Source: Cyanobium sp. T1B-Tous (GTDB taxonomy: Bacteria; Cyanobacteriota; Cyanobacteriia; PCC-6307; Cyanobiaceae). Taken from it: DNA of 35,340 nt. Below are positions 1-7,218 of this stretch, piece by piece. Location: NCBI RefSeq assembly GCF_024345475.1, contig NZ_JAGQBE010000023.1:1-35340 (forward strand). Reading direction: 5' to 3'. Each line of letters begins with the position of its first letter. Position 1 is the first letter of the stretch. The translations under genes were made by a program, and so were the position numbers. The notes under the pieces are model-generated. The model made no database searches. It was given only the letters and a program-made list of their open reading frames with translations, and was not told where the DNA came from.

Positions 1-879
1 TCCTTCAAGGACCGGGGCATGACCATGGCCATTTCCAAGGCCAAGGAAGCGGGCTCGGAGGCGGTGATCTGTGCCAGCACCGGCAACACCTCCGCCGCCG
101 CGGCCGCCTATGCCCGCCGCGGCGGCATGCGGGCCTTCGTGCTGATCCCGGATGGTTATGTGGCCCAGGGAAAGCTGGCCCAGGCGCTGCTCTACGGGGC
201 CGAGGTGATCGCTATTCAGGGCAACTTCGACCGGGCCCTGGCGATCGTGCAGGACGTGGCGAACCAATACCCGATCACCCTGGTGAATTCGGTGAACCCC
301 TACCGGCTACAGGGACAGAAAACGGCGGCCTTCGAGGTGGTGGATGCCCTGGGTGAAGCGCCCGACTGGCTGTGTATCCCCGTGGGCAACGCGGGCAACA
401 TCAGTGCCTACTGGATGGGATTCAACGAATACAAGGCCGCAGGGCACTGCCGCCGGCTGCCACGCATGATGGGGTTCCAGGCGGCTGGCTCTGCCCCCTT
501 GGTGCTCGGCCACACGGTGGAGCAGCCCGACACCATCGCCACCGCCATCCGCATCGGCAACCCGGTCAACCGGGATAAAGCCCTGAACGTCCGCACTGAG
601 AGCGGTGGCGGCTTCATGGCGGTCACCGATGCTGAAATCATCGACGCCTACAAGCTGCTGGGCTCCGGTGAAGGGGTGTTCTGTGAACCGGCCAGCGCCG
701 CTTCCGTGGCCGGTCTGTTGAAGCGCCGGGACGAGGTGCCCGCCGGAGCCACCGTGGTGTGCGTGCTCACCGGCAATGGCCTCAAAGACCCCACCACCGC
801 GATCGAACACAACGACGCCCGCTTCCACACGGGCCTGGAAGCGGATACGGCGAAAGTGGCTGCCGTGATGGGCTTCTAA
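1..879 (+). CDS. thrC: Threonine synthase (3' part; 5' end outside window)
   Basis: PLP-dependent enzyme that converts O-phosphohomoserine to threonine, the last step of threonine synthesis. The reading frame is open from the first base and begins S-F-K-D-R-G-M, the family's PLP-lysine motif, with the Schiff-base lysine at bases 7-9. The internal ATG at 19 is therefore not the start, and roughly 50-70 N-terminal residues lie upstream of the window. About 292 residues are visible. They include the [14 protein letters not shown] substrate/phosphate loop near the start, the PVGNAGN phosphate-binding glycine motif, and a C-terminal [11 protein letters not shown] segment, all typical of bacterial ThrC. 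It ends with TAA at 877-879. It points towards the presumed origin and away from dnaN's promoter side, as remembered for picocyanobacterial origins. Confidence 0.95.
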   Translation, partial: SFKDRGMTMAISKAKEAGSEAVICASTGNTSAAAAAYARRGGMRAFVLIPDGYVAQGKLAQALLYGAEVIAIQGNFDRALAIVQDVANQYPITLVNSVNPYRLQGQKTAAFEVVDALGEAPDWLCIPVGNAGNISAYWMGFNEYKAAGHCRRLPRMMGFQAAGSAPLVLGHTVEQPDTIATAIRIGNPVNRDKALNVRTESGGGFMAVTDAEIIDAYKLLGSGEGVFCEPASAASVAGLLKRRDEVPAGATVVCVLTGNGLKDPTTAIEHNDARFHTGLEADTAKVAAVMGF

Positions 880-1279
880 ACCGGCCGTCCCCGACCAACC
901 AATGGACAAAGCGTCTGCTGGAAGCCTGGGGAAAACCAGCCCGACCCGGGGGACAGGCAGCCCACGCCGTCGCCTCGCCCAACTCGGCCGGTTTTCCCCA
1001 TGGACTGGAAAGAGCGGAAAACGGCGCGCTCCCCCCAGATCACTGGCACCAAACCCCAGCAGATCAGACCAAAAAACCCTTGTGCTGACTACTGTTTTTG
1101 AGGTTTTCCCCGATTCCCCCAGCCCCTACGACGACGGTTTGTTTTCTTCTCTTGAAATCCTTTAATCCGATGATCGAACAGGGCCTGGGGGACGGTTCAC
1201 CGGCGTTGCGCAATCAGCCCGCCTGTGGAAGCTTGGGGGCACCGTCCTCGCAGCCGTCAGGCCTGCCAGCCCAAACGCC
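880..1279. other. oriC: Putative chromosomal replication origin (oriC) between thrC and dnaN
   Basis: This 400-base non-coding gap is the longest in the window and sits directly upstream of dnaN, where cyanobacterial origins are commonly placed. Five motifs resemble the cyanobacterial DnaA box TTTTCCACA: TTTTCCCCA at 992-1000 (+) and 927-935 (-), TTTTCCCCG at 1104-1112 (+), TTTTCCGCT at 1013-1021 (-), and GCTTCCACA at 1224-1232 (-). Each differs at one or two positions. A T-rich tract at about 1134-1172, unusual in this GC-rich sequence, could be the unwinding element. The only open frames here, such as 902-1165, have low-complexity Arg/Pro/Ser content and no family resemblance. Assignment as oriC is inference from position and motifs. 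The dnaN promoter must also lie in here, but I could not pick a convincing -35/-10 pair. Confidence 0.6.
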
Positions 1280-2425
1280 ATGAAGCTGGTCTGTTCCCAG
1301 TCCGAACTCAGCACCAGCCTGCAGCTGGTGAGCCGGGCCGTGGCCAGCCGCCCCACCCATCCGGTGTTGGCGAACGTGCTGCTCACGGCCGATGCCGGCA
1401 CGGGCCGGTTGAGTCTCACCGGCTTTGATCTGAGCCTCGGCATCCAGACCAGCCTGCCCGCCAGCGTGGAAACCAGCGGCGCCATCACCCTTCCGGCTCG
1501 CCTGTTCGGTGAAATTGTCTCCCGCCTCTCGAGTGACAGCCCGATCACCCTGGCCTGCGCCGAAGGTACTGAACAGGTGGAGCTCACCAGCCTCTCGGGC
1601 AGCTATCAGATGCGGGGGATGCCCGCGGAGGATTTCCCCGATCTGCCCCTGGTCCAAAGCGGCACGCCGATTCGCCTGGAAGCCGATGCCCTGGTGAAGG
1701 GCCTGCGGGCCACCCTGTTTGCCAGCAGTGGCGATGAGGCCAAGCAGCTCCTCACCGGCGTGCATCTGCGCCTCGATCCGGCCGGGCTCGAATGCGCCGC
1801 CACCGATGGCCATCGCCTGGCCGTGCTGTGTCTCGCCCACGCCAGCGACCCCACGGCCGCCGCTGACGGAGAGCCCTTCGCCGTCACCGTGCCGGCCCGC
1901 TCCCTGCGGGAGTTGGAACGGCTGCTCTCCGGTCGCCAGTCGGACGAACCCCTCAGCCTCTTCTGCGACCGCGGTCAGGTGGTGTTTCTCTGGGCTGACC
2001 AGGTGCTCACCAGCCGCAGTTTGGATGGCACCTATCCGAACTACCGGCAGCTCATCCCTGAGAGCTTCAGCCGCACGATCAGCCTCGATCGGCGTGCCTT
2101 TGTCTCGGGTCTGGAGCGGGTGGCGGTGCTGGCAGACCAGCACAACAACGTGGTCAAACTCAGCGCCGAACCGGCCACCGGCCAGCTGGTGATCCAGGCG
2201 GATGCCCAGGACGTGGGCAGCGGCTCGGAAGCCCTGGCGGCCACCATTGAGGGCGACGCCATCCAGATTGCCTTCAACGTGCGCTACCTGCTCGATGGTC
2301 TCAAGGCCATGGCCTGTGACCAGGTGCTGCTGCAGTGCAACGCCCCCACCACCCCGGCGATCCTCACGCCCGCCGATGGGGCCCAGTTCACCTATCTGGT
2401 GATGCCCGTTCAGATCCGCAGCTGA
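1280..2425 (+). CDS. dnaN: DNA polymerase III subunit beta (sliding clamp)
   Basis: Ring-shaped processivity clamp that tethers the replicative polymerase to DNA and also binds repair and mismatch factors. The 381-residue product has the usual length of bacterial beta clamps (about 365-390) and reads through three clamp domains. It starts MKLVCSQSEL, has the conserved GMPAEDFPDLP segment near residue 115 and a TDGHRLA motif near residue 177, and ends YLVMPVQIRS, matching the conserved clamp C-terminus. The ATG at 1280 gives the standard N-terminal strand; there is no obvious Shine-Dalgarno sequence, which is common in cyanobacteria. It lies just downstream of the putative origin and is followed after 2 bases by the PRC-barrel gene, so the two are probably co-transcribed and translationally coupled. 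Confidence 0.97.
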   Translation: MKLVCSQSELSTSLQLVSRAVASRPTHPVLANVLLTADAGTGRLSLTGFDLSLGIQTSLPASVETSGAITLPARLFGEIVSRLSSDSPITLACAEGTEQVELTSLSGSYQMRGMPAEDFPDLPLVQSGTPIRLEADALVKGLRATLFASSGDEAKQLLTGVHLRLDPAGLECAATDGHRLAVLCLAHASDPTAAADGEPFAVTVPARSLRELERLLSGRQSDEPLSLFCDRGQVVFLWADQVLTSRSLDGTYPNYRQLIPESFSRTISLDRRAFVSGLERVAVLADQHNNVVKLSAEPATGQLVIQADAQDVGSGSEALAATIEGDAIQIAFNVRYLLDGLKAMACDQVLLQCNAPTTPAILTPADGAQFTYLVMPVQIRS

Positions 2426-2427
2426 CG

Positions 2428-3177
2428 GTGGCCGCTTTCCCGGAGCAGTTGCTGCTGAGTGAGCTGCTGCGCCGGCATGTGCGCTGTGATCAGGGGCTGG
2501 ACCACGGCGCTGGACTCCAGGTGTGGATGCATCCCCCCGTGCACCGGGTGCTGGGCTGGGTGTCCAAGCCGTCGGCCTTCGGATCCCGCCGTCTGGTGTG
2601 GCGTCTCAACCAATTGCGGGGGCTCACCGATCTGGAGGTGTTGGCCCAGGGCCCGCCGGCCGAAACCGAGCAGGCGATGGTGGACCGGTTGCCCTGCCTG
2701 ATGGACGCGGCCGTGCTCGATCGCCAGCAGCAGGTGATTGGCACCTTGGCCGATGCCGCCATCGAGCTGCGCACGGGCAGGATCGTGCACTACCTGGTGA
2801 GCCGCAGTGATCCGCGGCTGCCCGGCAGCAGCCGTTGGCGTTTGAGTTTGGATCGGCTGGTGGATCAGCAGCCCGGCCAGGTGTTCACCGGCCTGGCCAG
2901 CCTGGATGAGTTGCCCCTGGCCCGGGCCAGCGTGCGTCAGGAGTTTCTGCGTCGGTCGCGGCGCTGGCGGGATCAGGTGCAGGAGGCCGGCAGCCGTTTT
3001 GAGGAGCGGCTCGAGGGCTGGCTGGAGGAGCCGCCCTGGCAGGAGGAGCCGCGCGGCGCCAACGAAGCCGACGAATGGGACACCTGGCCCGAGTCGTTTC
3101 CCGAGCCGGCTCCTGACGACAGCCGTCGTCAGCGCCGGTCCGCACCACCACCCAACGACGAGGATCCTTGGTTCTGA
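2428..3177 (+). CDS. PRC-barrel-like conserved cyanobacterial protein of unknown function
   Basis: About 249 residues from a GTG start at 2428, two bases after the dnaN stop. The frame is open further upstream to 2335, but that part overlaps dnaN and is Arg/His/Pro-rich shadow sequence, so the GTG is preferred. The N-terminal region (LLLSELLRRHV, then HPPVHRVLGWVSKPSAF) and the middle region (TGRIVHYLVSRSDPRLPGS, then WRLSLDRLV) look like two PRC-barrel-type beta modules. The C-terminal third is charged: an Arg-rich helix (residues about 165-200) followed by an acidic, Trp- and Pro-rich tail ending NDEDPWF. PRC-barrels occur in photosynthetic reaction-centre H subunits and in RNA-maturation factor RimM. 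No catalytic residues are evident. I recall the same gene in second position in marine Synechococcus genomes. The function is unknown; PRC assignment is moderately confident. Confidence 0.75.
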   Translation: MAAFPEQLLLSELLRRHVRCDQGLDHGAGLQVWMHPPVHRVLGWVSKPSAFGSRRLVWRLNQLRGLTDLEVLAQGPPAETEQAMVDRLPCLMDAAVLDRQQQVIGTLADAAIELRTGRIVHYLVSRSDPRLPGSSRWRLSLDRLVDQQPGQVFTGLASLDELPLARASVRQEFLRRSRRWRDQVQEAGSRFEERLEGWLEEPPWQEEPRGANEADEWDTWPESFPEPAPDDSRRQRRSAPPPNDEDPWF

Positions 3178-3195
3178 CCAGTTGGACTGCGGCCG

Positions 3196-3220
3196 AATTC
3201 TGTACAGCCCGTACGGAATT
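3196..3220. promoter_or_regulatory. Near-perfect palindrome upstream of purL
   Basis: In the 140-base gap before purL, AATTCTGTAC (3196-3205) is followed by a 5-base spacer and GTACGGAATT (3211-3220). The arms are reverse complements at 9 of 10 positions. It could be an operator for purL-purF, a hairpin in the leader RNA, or a dispersed palindromic repeat: a near copy of its core lies inside ftsY at 14210-14230. The spacing does not fit NtcA (GTA-N8-TAC; here 7 bases) or the cyanobacterial LexA box. The rest of the gap (3178-3317) shows only a GC-rich stretch. Confidence 0.4.
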
Positions 3221-3317
3221 GGGGAGAGCGCTCCAGCGGGTGCCGCCCGCCCGCCGCAAGTCCACGGAAGCCCGGTGAGCCGCTCGGCCAGACTGGAACC
3301 AACTTGCCCAGTCGTCC

Positions 3318-5690
3318 GTGGTTGCTGCTTCAGAGTTCGCCCCCCCCGACTATTCGGTGCCCGAGGCGCTGAAGAAGGAGAACCTCAGCCAGGCCGACTA
3401 CGACGAGATCTGCCGCCGCCTCGGCCGCGCCCCCAACCGGGCCGAGCTGGGCATGTTTGGGGTGATGTGGTCGGAGCACTGCTGCTACCGCAACTCGCGG
3501 CCGCTGCTCCAGGGTTTCCCCACCACCGGCCCCCGCATCCTGGTGGGCCCCGGTGAGAACGCCGGTGTGGTGGATCTGGGCGAGGGCCAGCGCCTGGCCT
3601 TCAAGATCGAAAGCCACAACCACCCCTCGGCGGTGGAGCCGTTCCAGGGGGCGGCTACGGGCGTGGGCGGCATCCTGCGCGACATCTTCACCATGGGCGC
3701 CCGGCCGATCGCCCTGCTCAACGCCCTGCGCTTTGGCCCCCTGGAGGACGAGCGCAACGTGGGTCTGATGGAGGGGGTGGTGGCCGGCATCGCCCACTAC
3801 GGCAACTGCGTGGGCGTGCCCACCGTGGGTGGGGAGGTGGCCTTCGATGCCAGCTACTCCGGCAACCCGTTGGTGAATGCCATGGCCCTGGGGCTGATGG
3901 AAACCGAGGAGATCGTCTGCTCCGGCGCCGAGGGCGTGGGGTACCCCGTGGTGTACGTGGGCAGCACCACCGGCCGGGACGGCATGGGCGGCGCCAGCTT
4001 TGCCTCGGCCGAGCTCACCGAGGCCTCCCTCGACGATCGGCCCGCCGTGCAGGTGGGCGATCCCTTCCTGGAGAAGGGCCTGATCGAGGCCTGCCTGGAG
4101 GCCTTCCAGAGTGGTGATGTGGTGGCCGCCCAGGACATGGGCGCCGCTGGCCTCACCTGCAGCTGCTCGGAGATGGCCGCCAAGGGGGGCCTGGGCATCG
4201 AGCTGGATCTCGACAAGGTGCCCGCCCGTGAGGCCGGCATGACCCCCTATGAGTTCCTGCTGAGCGAATCCCAGGAGCGGATGCTGTTCGTGGTGAAGCC
4301 CGGCACGGAGCAGGCCCTGATGGCGCGCTTCACCCGCTGGGGCCTGCAGGCGGCCGTGGTGGGCCGGGTGCTCGAAGACAACATCGTGCGCGTGCTCCAG
4401 CACGGTGCCGTGGCCGCTGAGGTGCCCGCCAGCGCCCTGGCCGATGACACCCCCATCAACCACCACACCCTGATCAGCGAACCCCCGGCCGAGATCCAGG
4501 CCCACTGGCGCTGGAGTGAGGCCGAGTTGCCCGCCGAGTTGCCGTTCAGCTGGAACGACGCCCTGCTGGCCCTCCTGGACGATCCCACCATTGCCTCGAA
4601 GCGCTGGGTGTACCGCCAGTACGACCACCAGGTGCAGGCCAACACGGTGGTGCTTCCGGGCGGTGCCGATGCGGCCGTGGTCCGGTTGCGGCCCCAGCAG
4701 GGCGAGGGCGCCATGGTGGCGGCCACGCGCGGTGTGGCCGCGGTGGTGGATTGCCCCAACCGCTGGGTGGCCCTCGATCCCGAGCGCGGCGGCATGGCGG
4801 CGGTGGCCGAAGCCGCCCGCAACCTCAGCTGTGTGGGCGCAGAACCCCTGGCGATCACCGACAACCTCAACTTCCCCTCCCCCGAAACCCCCACCGGCTA
4901 CTGGCAGTTGGCCCTGGCCTGCCGCGGCCTTTCTGCGGCCTGCTCGGCCCTGGACACGCCGGTCACCGGCGGCAACGTGTCGCTCTACAACGAGACCCGC
5001 CTGCCGAACGGCACCATGCAGCCGATCCACCCCACGCCCGTGGTGGGCATGGTGGGCCTGGTGCACAACCTGCAGCACGTGCGCGGCCTGGCCTGGCGGG
5101 AGGCGGGCGATGCGATCTGGCTGTTGGGGGTGCCGCTGGAGGGGGGAGACACTCCCGCCGATGCGCGCCTGGGCCTGGCCGGCAGCAGCTACCTGGAGCG
5201 GCTCCATGGAGCCGTCACGGGGCGCCCGCCTGAGATCGACCTGGCGCTGGAGCGCTCGGTGCAGGCCTTCCTGCGCCAGGCGATCGCCCAGGGTCTGGTG
5301 GCTTCCGCCCACGACCTCAGCGACGGCGGCTTGGCGGTGGCCGCAGCTGAGGGCTGCATGGCTTCGGGTCTGGGTGCCCACCTGGAGCTTCCCGCCAGTG
5401 CGGCCCGGCTGGATCGGCTGCTGTTCGCCGAGGGCGGTGCCCGCATCCTGGTAAGCGTGGCGCCGAGCCAGGCGGCAGCCTGGCTGCAGGCCCTGGATCA
5501 GGCCCATGCGGCAGCTCCTGGCTCCGTGCCGGCCCAAGCGATCGGCAAGGTCACGGCGGCCCCGTCCTTCACCATCACCCAGGCCGGCAGCGTCGTGATC
5601 GAGCAGGCCGTTGCCGCCCTGCAAACCTGCTACGAGCAGGCCATTCCCCGGCGCATGGGGGCGCTGGTGCAGAATGAATTTTCACCGTGA
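3318..5690 (+). CDS. purL: Phosphoribosylformylglycinamidine synthase subunit PurL
   Basis: Synthetase subunit of FGAM synthase, the fourth step of purine synthesis; it uses ATP and ammonia delivered by PurQ. At 790 residues it is the small bacterial PurL type that needs separate PurQ and PurS proteins, neither of which is in this window. Features include [15 protein letters not shown] near residue 50, the substrate/metal motif [20 protein letters not shown] near residue 97, a central glycine-rich [18 protein letters not shown] segment, and DNLNFPSPE and [15 protein letters not shown] in the second half, consistent with duplicated PurM-like domains. The start is GTG at 3318 ([11 protein letters not shown]), preceded by a 140-base gap. 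The stop overlaps the purF start by 4 bases, so purL and purF are translationally coupled. Confidence 0.96.
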   Translation: MVAASEFAPPDYSVPEALKKENLSQADYDEICRRLGRAPNRAELGMFGVMWSEHCCYRNSRPLLQGFPTTGPRILVGPGENAGVVDLGEGQRLAFKIESHNHPSAVEPFQGAATGVGGILRDIFTMGARPIALLNALRFGPLEDERNVGLMEGVVAGIAHYGNCVGVPTVGGEVAFDASYSGNPLVNAMALGLMETEEIVCSGAEGVGYPVVYVGSTTGRDGMGGASFASAELTEASLDDRPAVQVGDPFLEKGLIEACLEAFQSGDVVAAQDMGAAGLTCSCSEMAAKGGLGIELDLDKVPAREAGMTPYEFLLSESQERMLFVVKPGTEQALMARFTRWGLQAAVVGRVLEDNIVRVLQHGAVAAEVPASALADDTPINHHTLISEPPAEIQAHWRWSEAELPAELPFSWNDALLALLDDPTIASKRWVYRQYDHQVQANTVVLPGGADAAVVRLRPQQGEGAMVAATRGVAAVVDCPNRWVALDPERGGMAAVAEAARNLSCVGAEPLAITDNLNFPSPETPTGYWQLALACRGLSAACSALDTPVTGGNVSLYNETRLPNGTMQPIHPTPVVGMVGLVHNLQHVRGLAWREAGDAIWLLGVPLEGGDTPADARLGLAGSSYLERLHGAVTGRPPEIDLALERSVQAFLRQAIAQGLVASAHDLSDGGLAVAAAEGCMASGLGAHLELPASAARLDRLLFAEGGARILVSVAPSQAAAWLQALDQAHAAAPGSVPAQAIGKVTAAPSFTITQAGSVVIEQAVAALQTCYEQAIPRRMGALVQNEFSP

Positions 5691-7213
5691 TTGTTGATGG
5701 GCCTGTGGTGGTGATGCATCCGGACCCCAGCGCCCAGGCAGCAGATCACGACCTGGACCAGCGCCCCGACAAGCCTGAGGAGGCCTGCGGCGTGTATGCC
5801 GTGCTGGCACCCGGCCAGCCGGTGGCCAACCTCACCTATTTCGGCCTCTACGCCCTGCAGCACCGCGGCCAGGAATCGGCCGGCATTGCCGTCTTTGACG
5901 CCGACCGCAAGGTGCGGCTGCACAAGGACATGGGCCTGGTGAGTCAGGTGTTTGACCAGTCCGTGCTGGAGCGCTTGACGGGCGATCTGGCCATCGGCCA
6001 CAACCGTTACTCCACCACTGGCAGCAGCAAGGTCTGCAACGCCCAGCCCGTGGTGCTGAACACCCGGCTGGGCCCCTTTGCCCTGGCCCACAACGGCAAC
6101 CTGGTGAATGCCGGGGAGTTGCGCCACGACCTGGCAGCCATTGCCAGCGAGCTCACCTCCACCACCGATTCCGAGCTGATTGCCTTTGCCCTGCAGCAGG
6201 GCGTGAACAGCGGCCTCGACTGGGACGGGGCCATCCGAGCCGCCGCCGAGCGCTGCCGTGGTGCCTTCAGCCTGGTGATCGGCACGCCGGAGGGTCTGTT
6301 TGCCCTGCGCGACGGCCACGGCATCCGTCCCCTGGTGTTCGGCCACATCGGCGAGACCTCTGAAGCCCAGTGGGTGGTGAGCAGTGAGTCGTGCGGGCTC
6401 GACATCATCGGTGCCGCGTTTGATGGCGACGTGGAGCCCGGCGAGATCATCCACTTCCGCCAGGGGGAGTCCGCTCCCAGCCGCAGCCGCTGGTGTGAGC
6501 AGCCGGCCAAGCTGTGCGTGTTCGAGATGATCTATTTCGCCCGGCCGGACAGCCGCTTTTTCGGCGAATCCCTCTACAGCTATCGGGTGCGGATCGGTGA
6601 GGCCCTGGCCCGGGAAACCCCCGTGGAGGCCGACATCGTCATTGGCGTGCCCGATTCCGGCATCCCGGCGGCGATCGGTTACTCCCAGCTCAGCGGCATC
6701 CCCTTTGGCGATGGTCTGATCAAAAACCGCTATGTGGGCCGCACCTTCATCCAGCCCACCCAGGCGATGCGGGAGGCCGGCATCCGGGTGAAGCTCAATC
6801 CCCTCCCCGATGTGCTCGCCGGCAAACGGGTGGTGGTGATCGACGACTCGATCGTGCGGGGCACCACCAGCCGCAAGCTGGTGCAGGCCCTGCGCGATGC
6901 CGGGGCCACCGAGGTGCACATGCGGATCAGTTCACCGCCGGTGACCCACCCCTGCTTCTATGGCATCGACACCGACACCCAGGACCAACTGATCGCCGCC
7001 CGGCTCACCCTGGCGGAGATCTCGGCCCATCTGGGCGTGGATTCGCTGGCCTACCTCAGCAAACAGGGGATGGTGGATGCGGCCCTGGCCAACTCCTCCC
7101 ACTTCTGCACCGCCTGTTTCGATGGGGCCTATCCGATCGAGATGGCCGAGCAGGTGCGCTCCAGCAAGCTGATGCTGGAGCCGGCCGGCATCGCCGCCAC
7201 CCTGGTGCCGTAG
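5687..7213 (+). CDS. purF: Amidophosphoribosyltransferase
   Basis: Catalyses the committed first step of purine synthesis, PRPP plus glutamine to phosphoribosylamine. The Ntn-hydrolase glutaminase domain comes first: EEACGVYAV places the nucleophile cysteine at about residue 34, so a short propeptide is removed to expose it. [10 protein letters not shown] follows. The phosphoribosyltransferase domain carries the PRPP loop [14 protein letters not shown] near residue 380. Cysteines in [18 protein letters not shown] and [11 protein letters not shown] match the four ligands of the oxygen-sensitive 4Fe-4S cluster of Bacillus-type PurF. The GTG at 5687 overlaps the purL stop (GTGA); an in-frame ATG at 5714 is an alternative that still keeps the propeptide. 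It is convergent with the topoisomerase gene, with 5 bases between stops and no visible terminator. Confidence 0.96.
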   Translation: MIVDGPVVVMHPDPSAQAADHDLDQRPDKPEEACGVYAVLAPGQPVANLTYFGLYALQHRGQESAGIAVFDADRKVRLHKDMGLVSQVFDQSVLERLTGDLAIGHNRYSTTGSSKVCNAQPVVLNTRLGPFALAHNGNLVNAGELRHDLAAIASELTSTTDSELIAFALQQGVNSGLDWDGAIRAAAERCRGAFSLVIGTPEGLFALRDGHGIRPLVFGHIGETSEAQWVVSSESCGLDIIGAAFDGDVEPGEIIHFRQGESAPSRSRWCEQPAKLCVFEMIYFARPDSRFFGESLYSYRVRIGEALARETPVEADIVIGVPDSGIPAAIGYSQLSGIPFGDGLIKNRYVGRTFIQPTQAMREAGIRVKLNPLPDVLAGKRVVVIDDSIVRGTTSRKLVQALRDAGATEVHMRISSPPVTHPCFYGIDTDTQDQLIAARLTLAEISAHLGVDSLAYLSKQGMVDAALANSSHFCTACFDGAYPIEMAEQVRSSKLMLEPAGIAATLVP

Positions 7214-7218
7214 CAGCC

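Noticed and set aside
902-1165. 87-codon open frame in the thrC-dnaN gap
   Set aside because: Composition is low-complexity Ser/Pro/Arg with no family resemblance, and it spans the DnaA-box-like cluster; likely chance.
3202-3214. NtcA or LexA operator upstream of purL
   Set aside because: GTA and TAC are 7 bases apart, not 8 as NtcA needs, and the LexA consensus spacing is also not met.
3330-5624. Long open frame of 764 codons antisense to purL, and similar antisense frames at 11712-13877, 15283-17244, 9748-11679 and 8029-9729
   Set aside because: In GC-rich genes the opposite strand often stays open. These products are Gly/His/Arg/Gln-rich, lack domains, and lie wholly against well-recognised genes.
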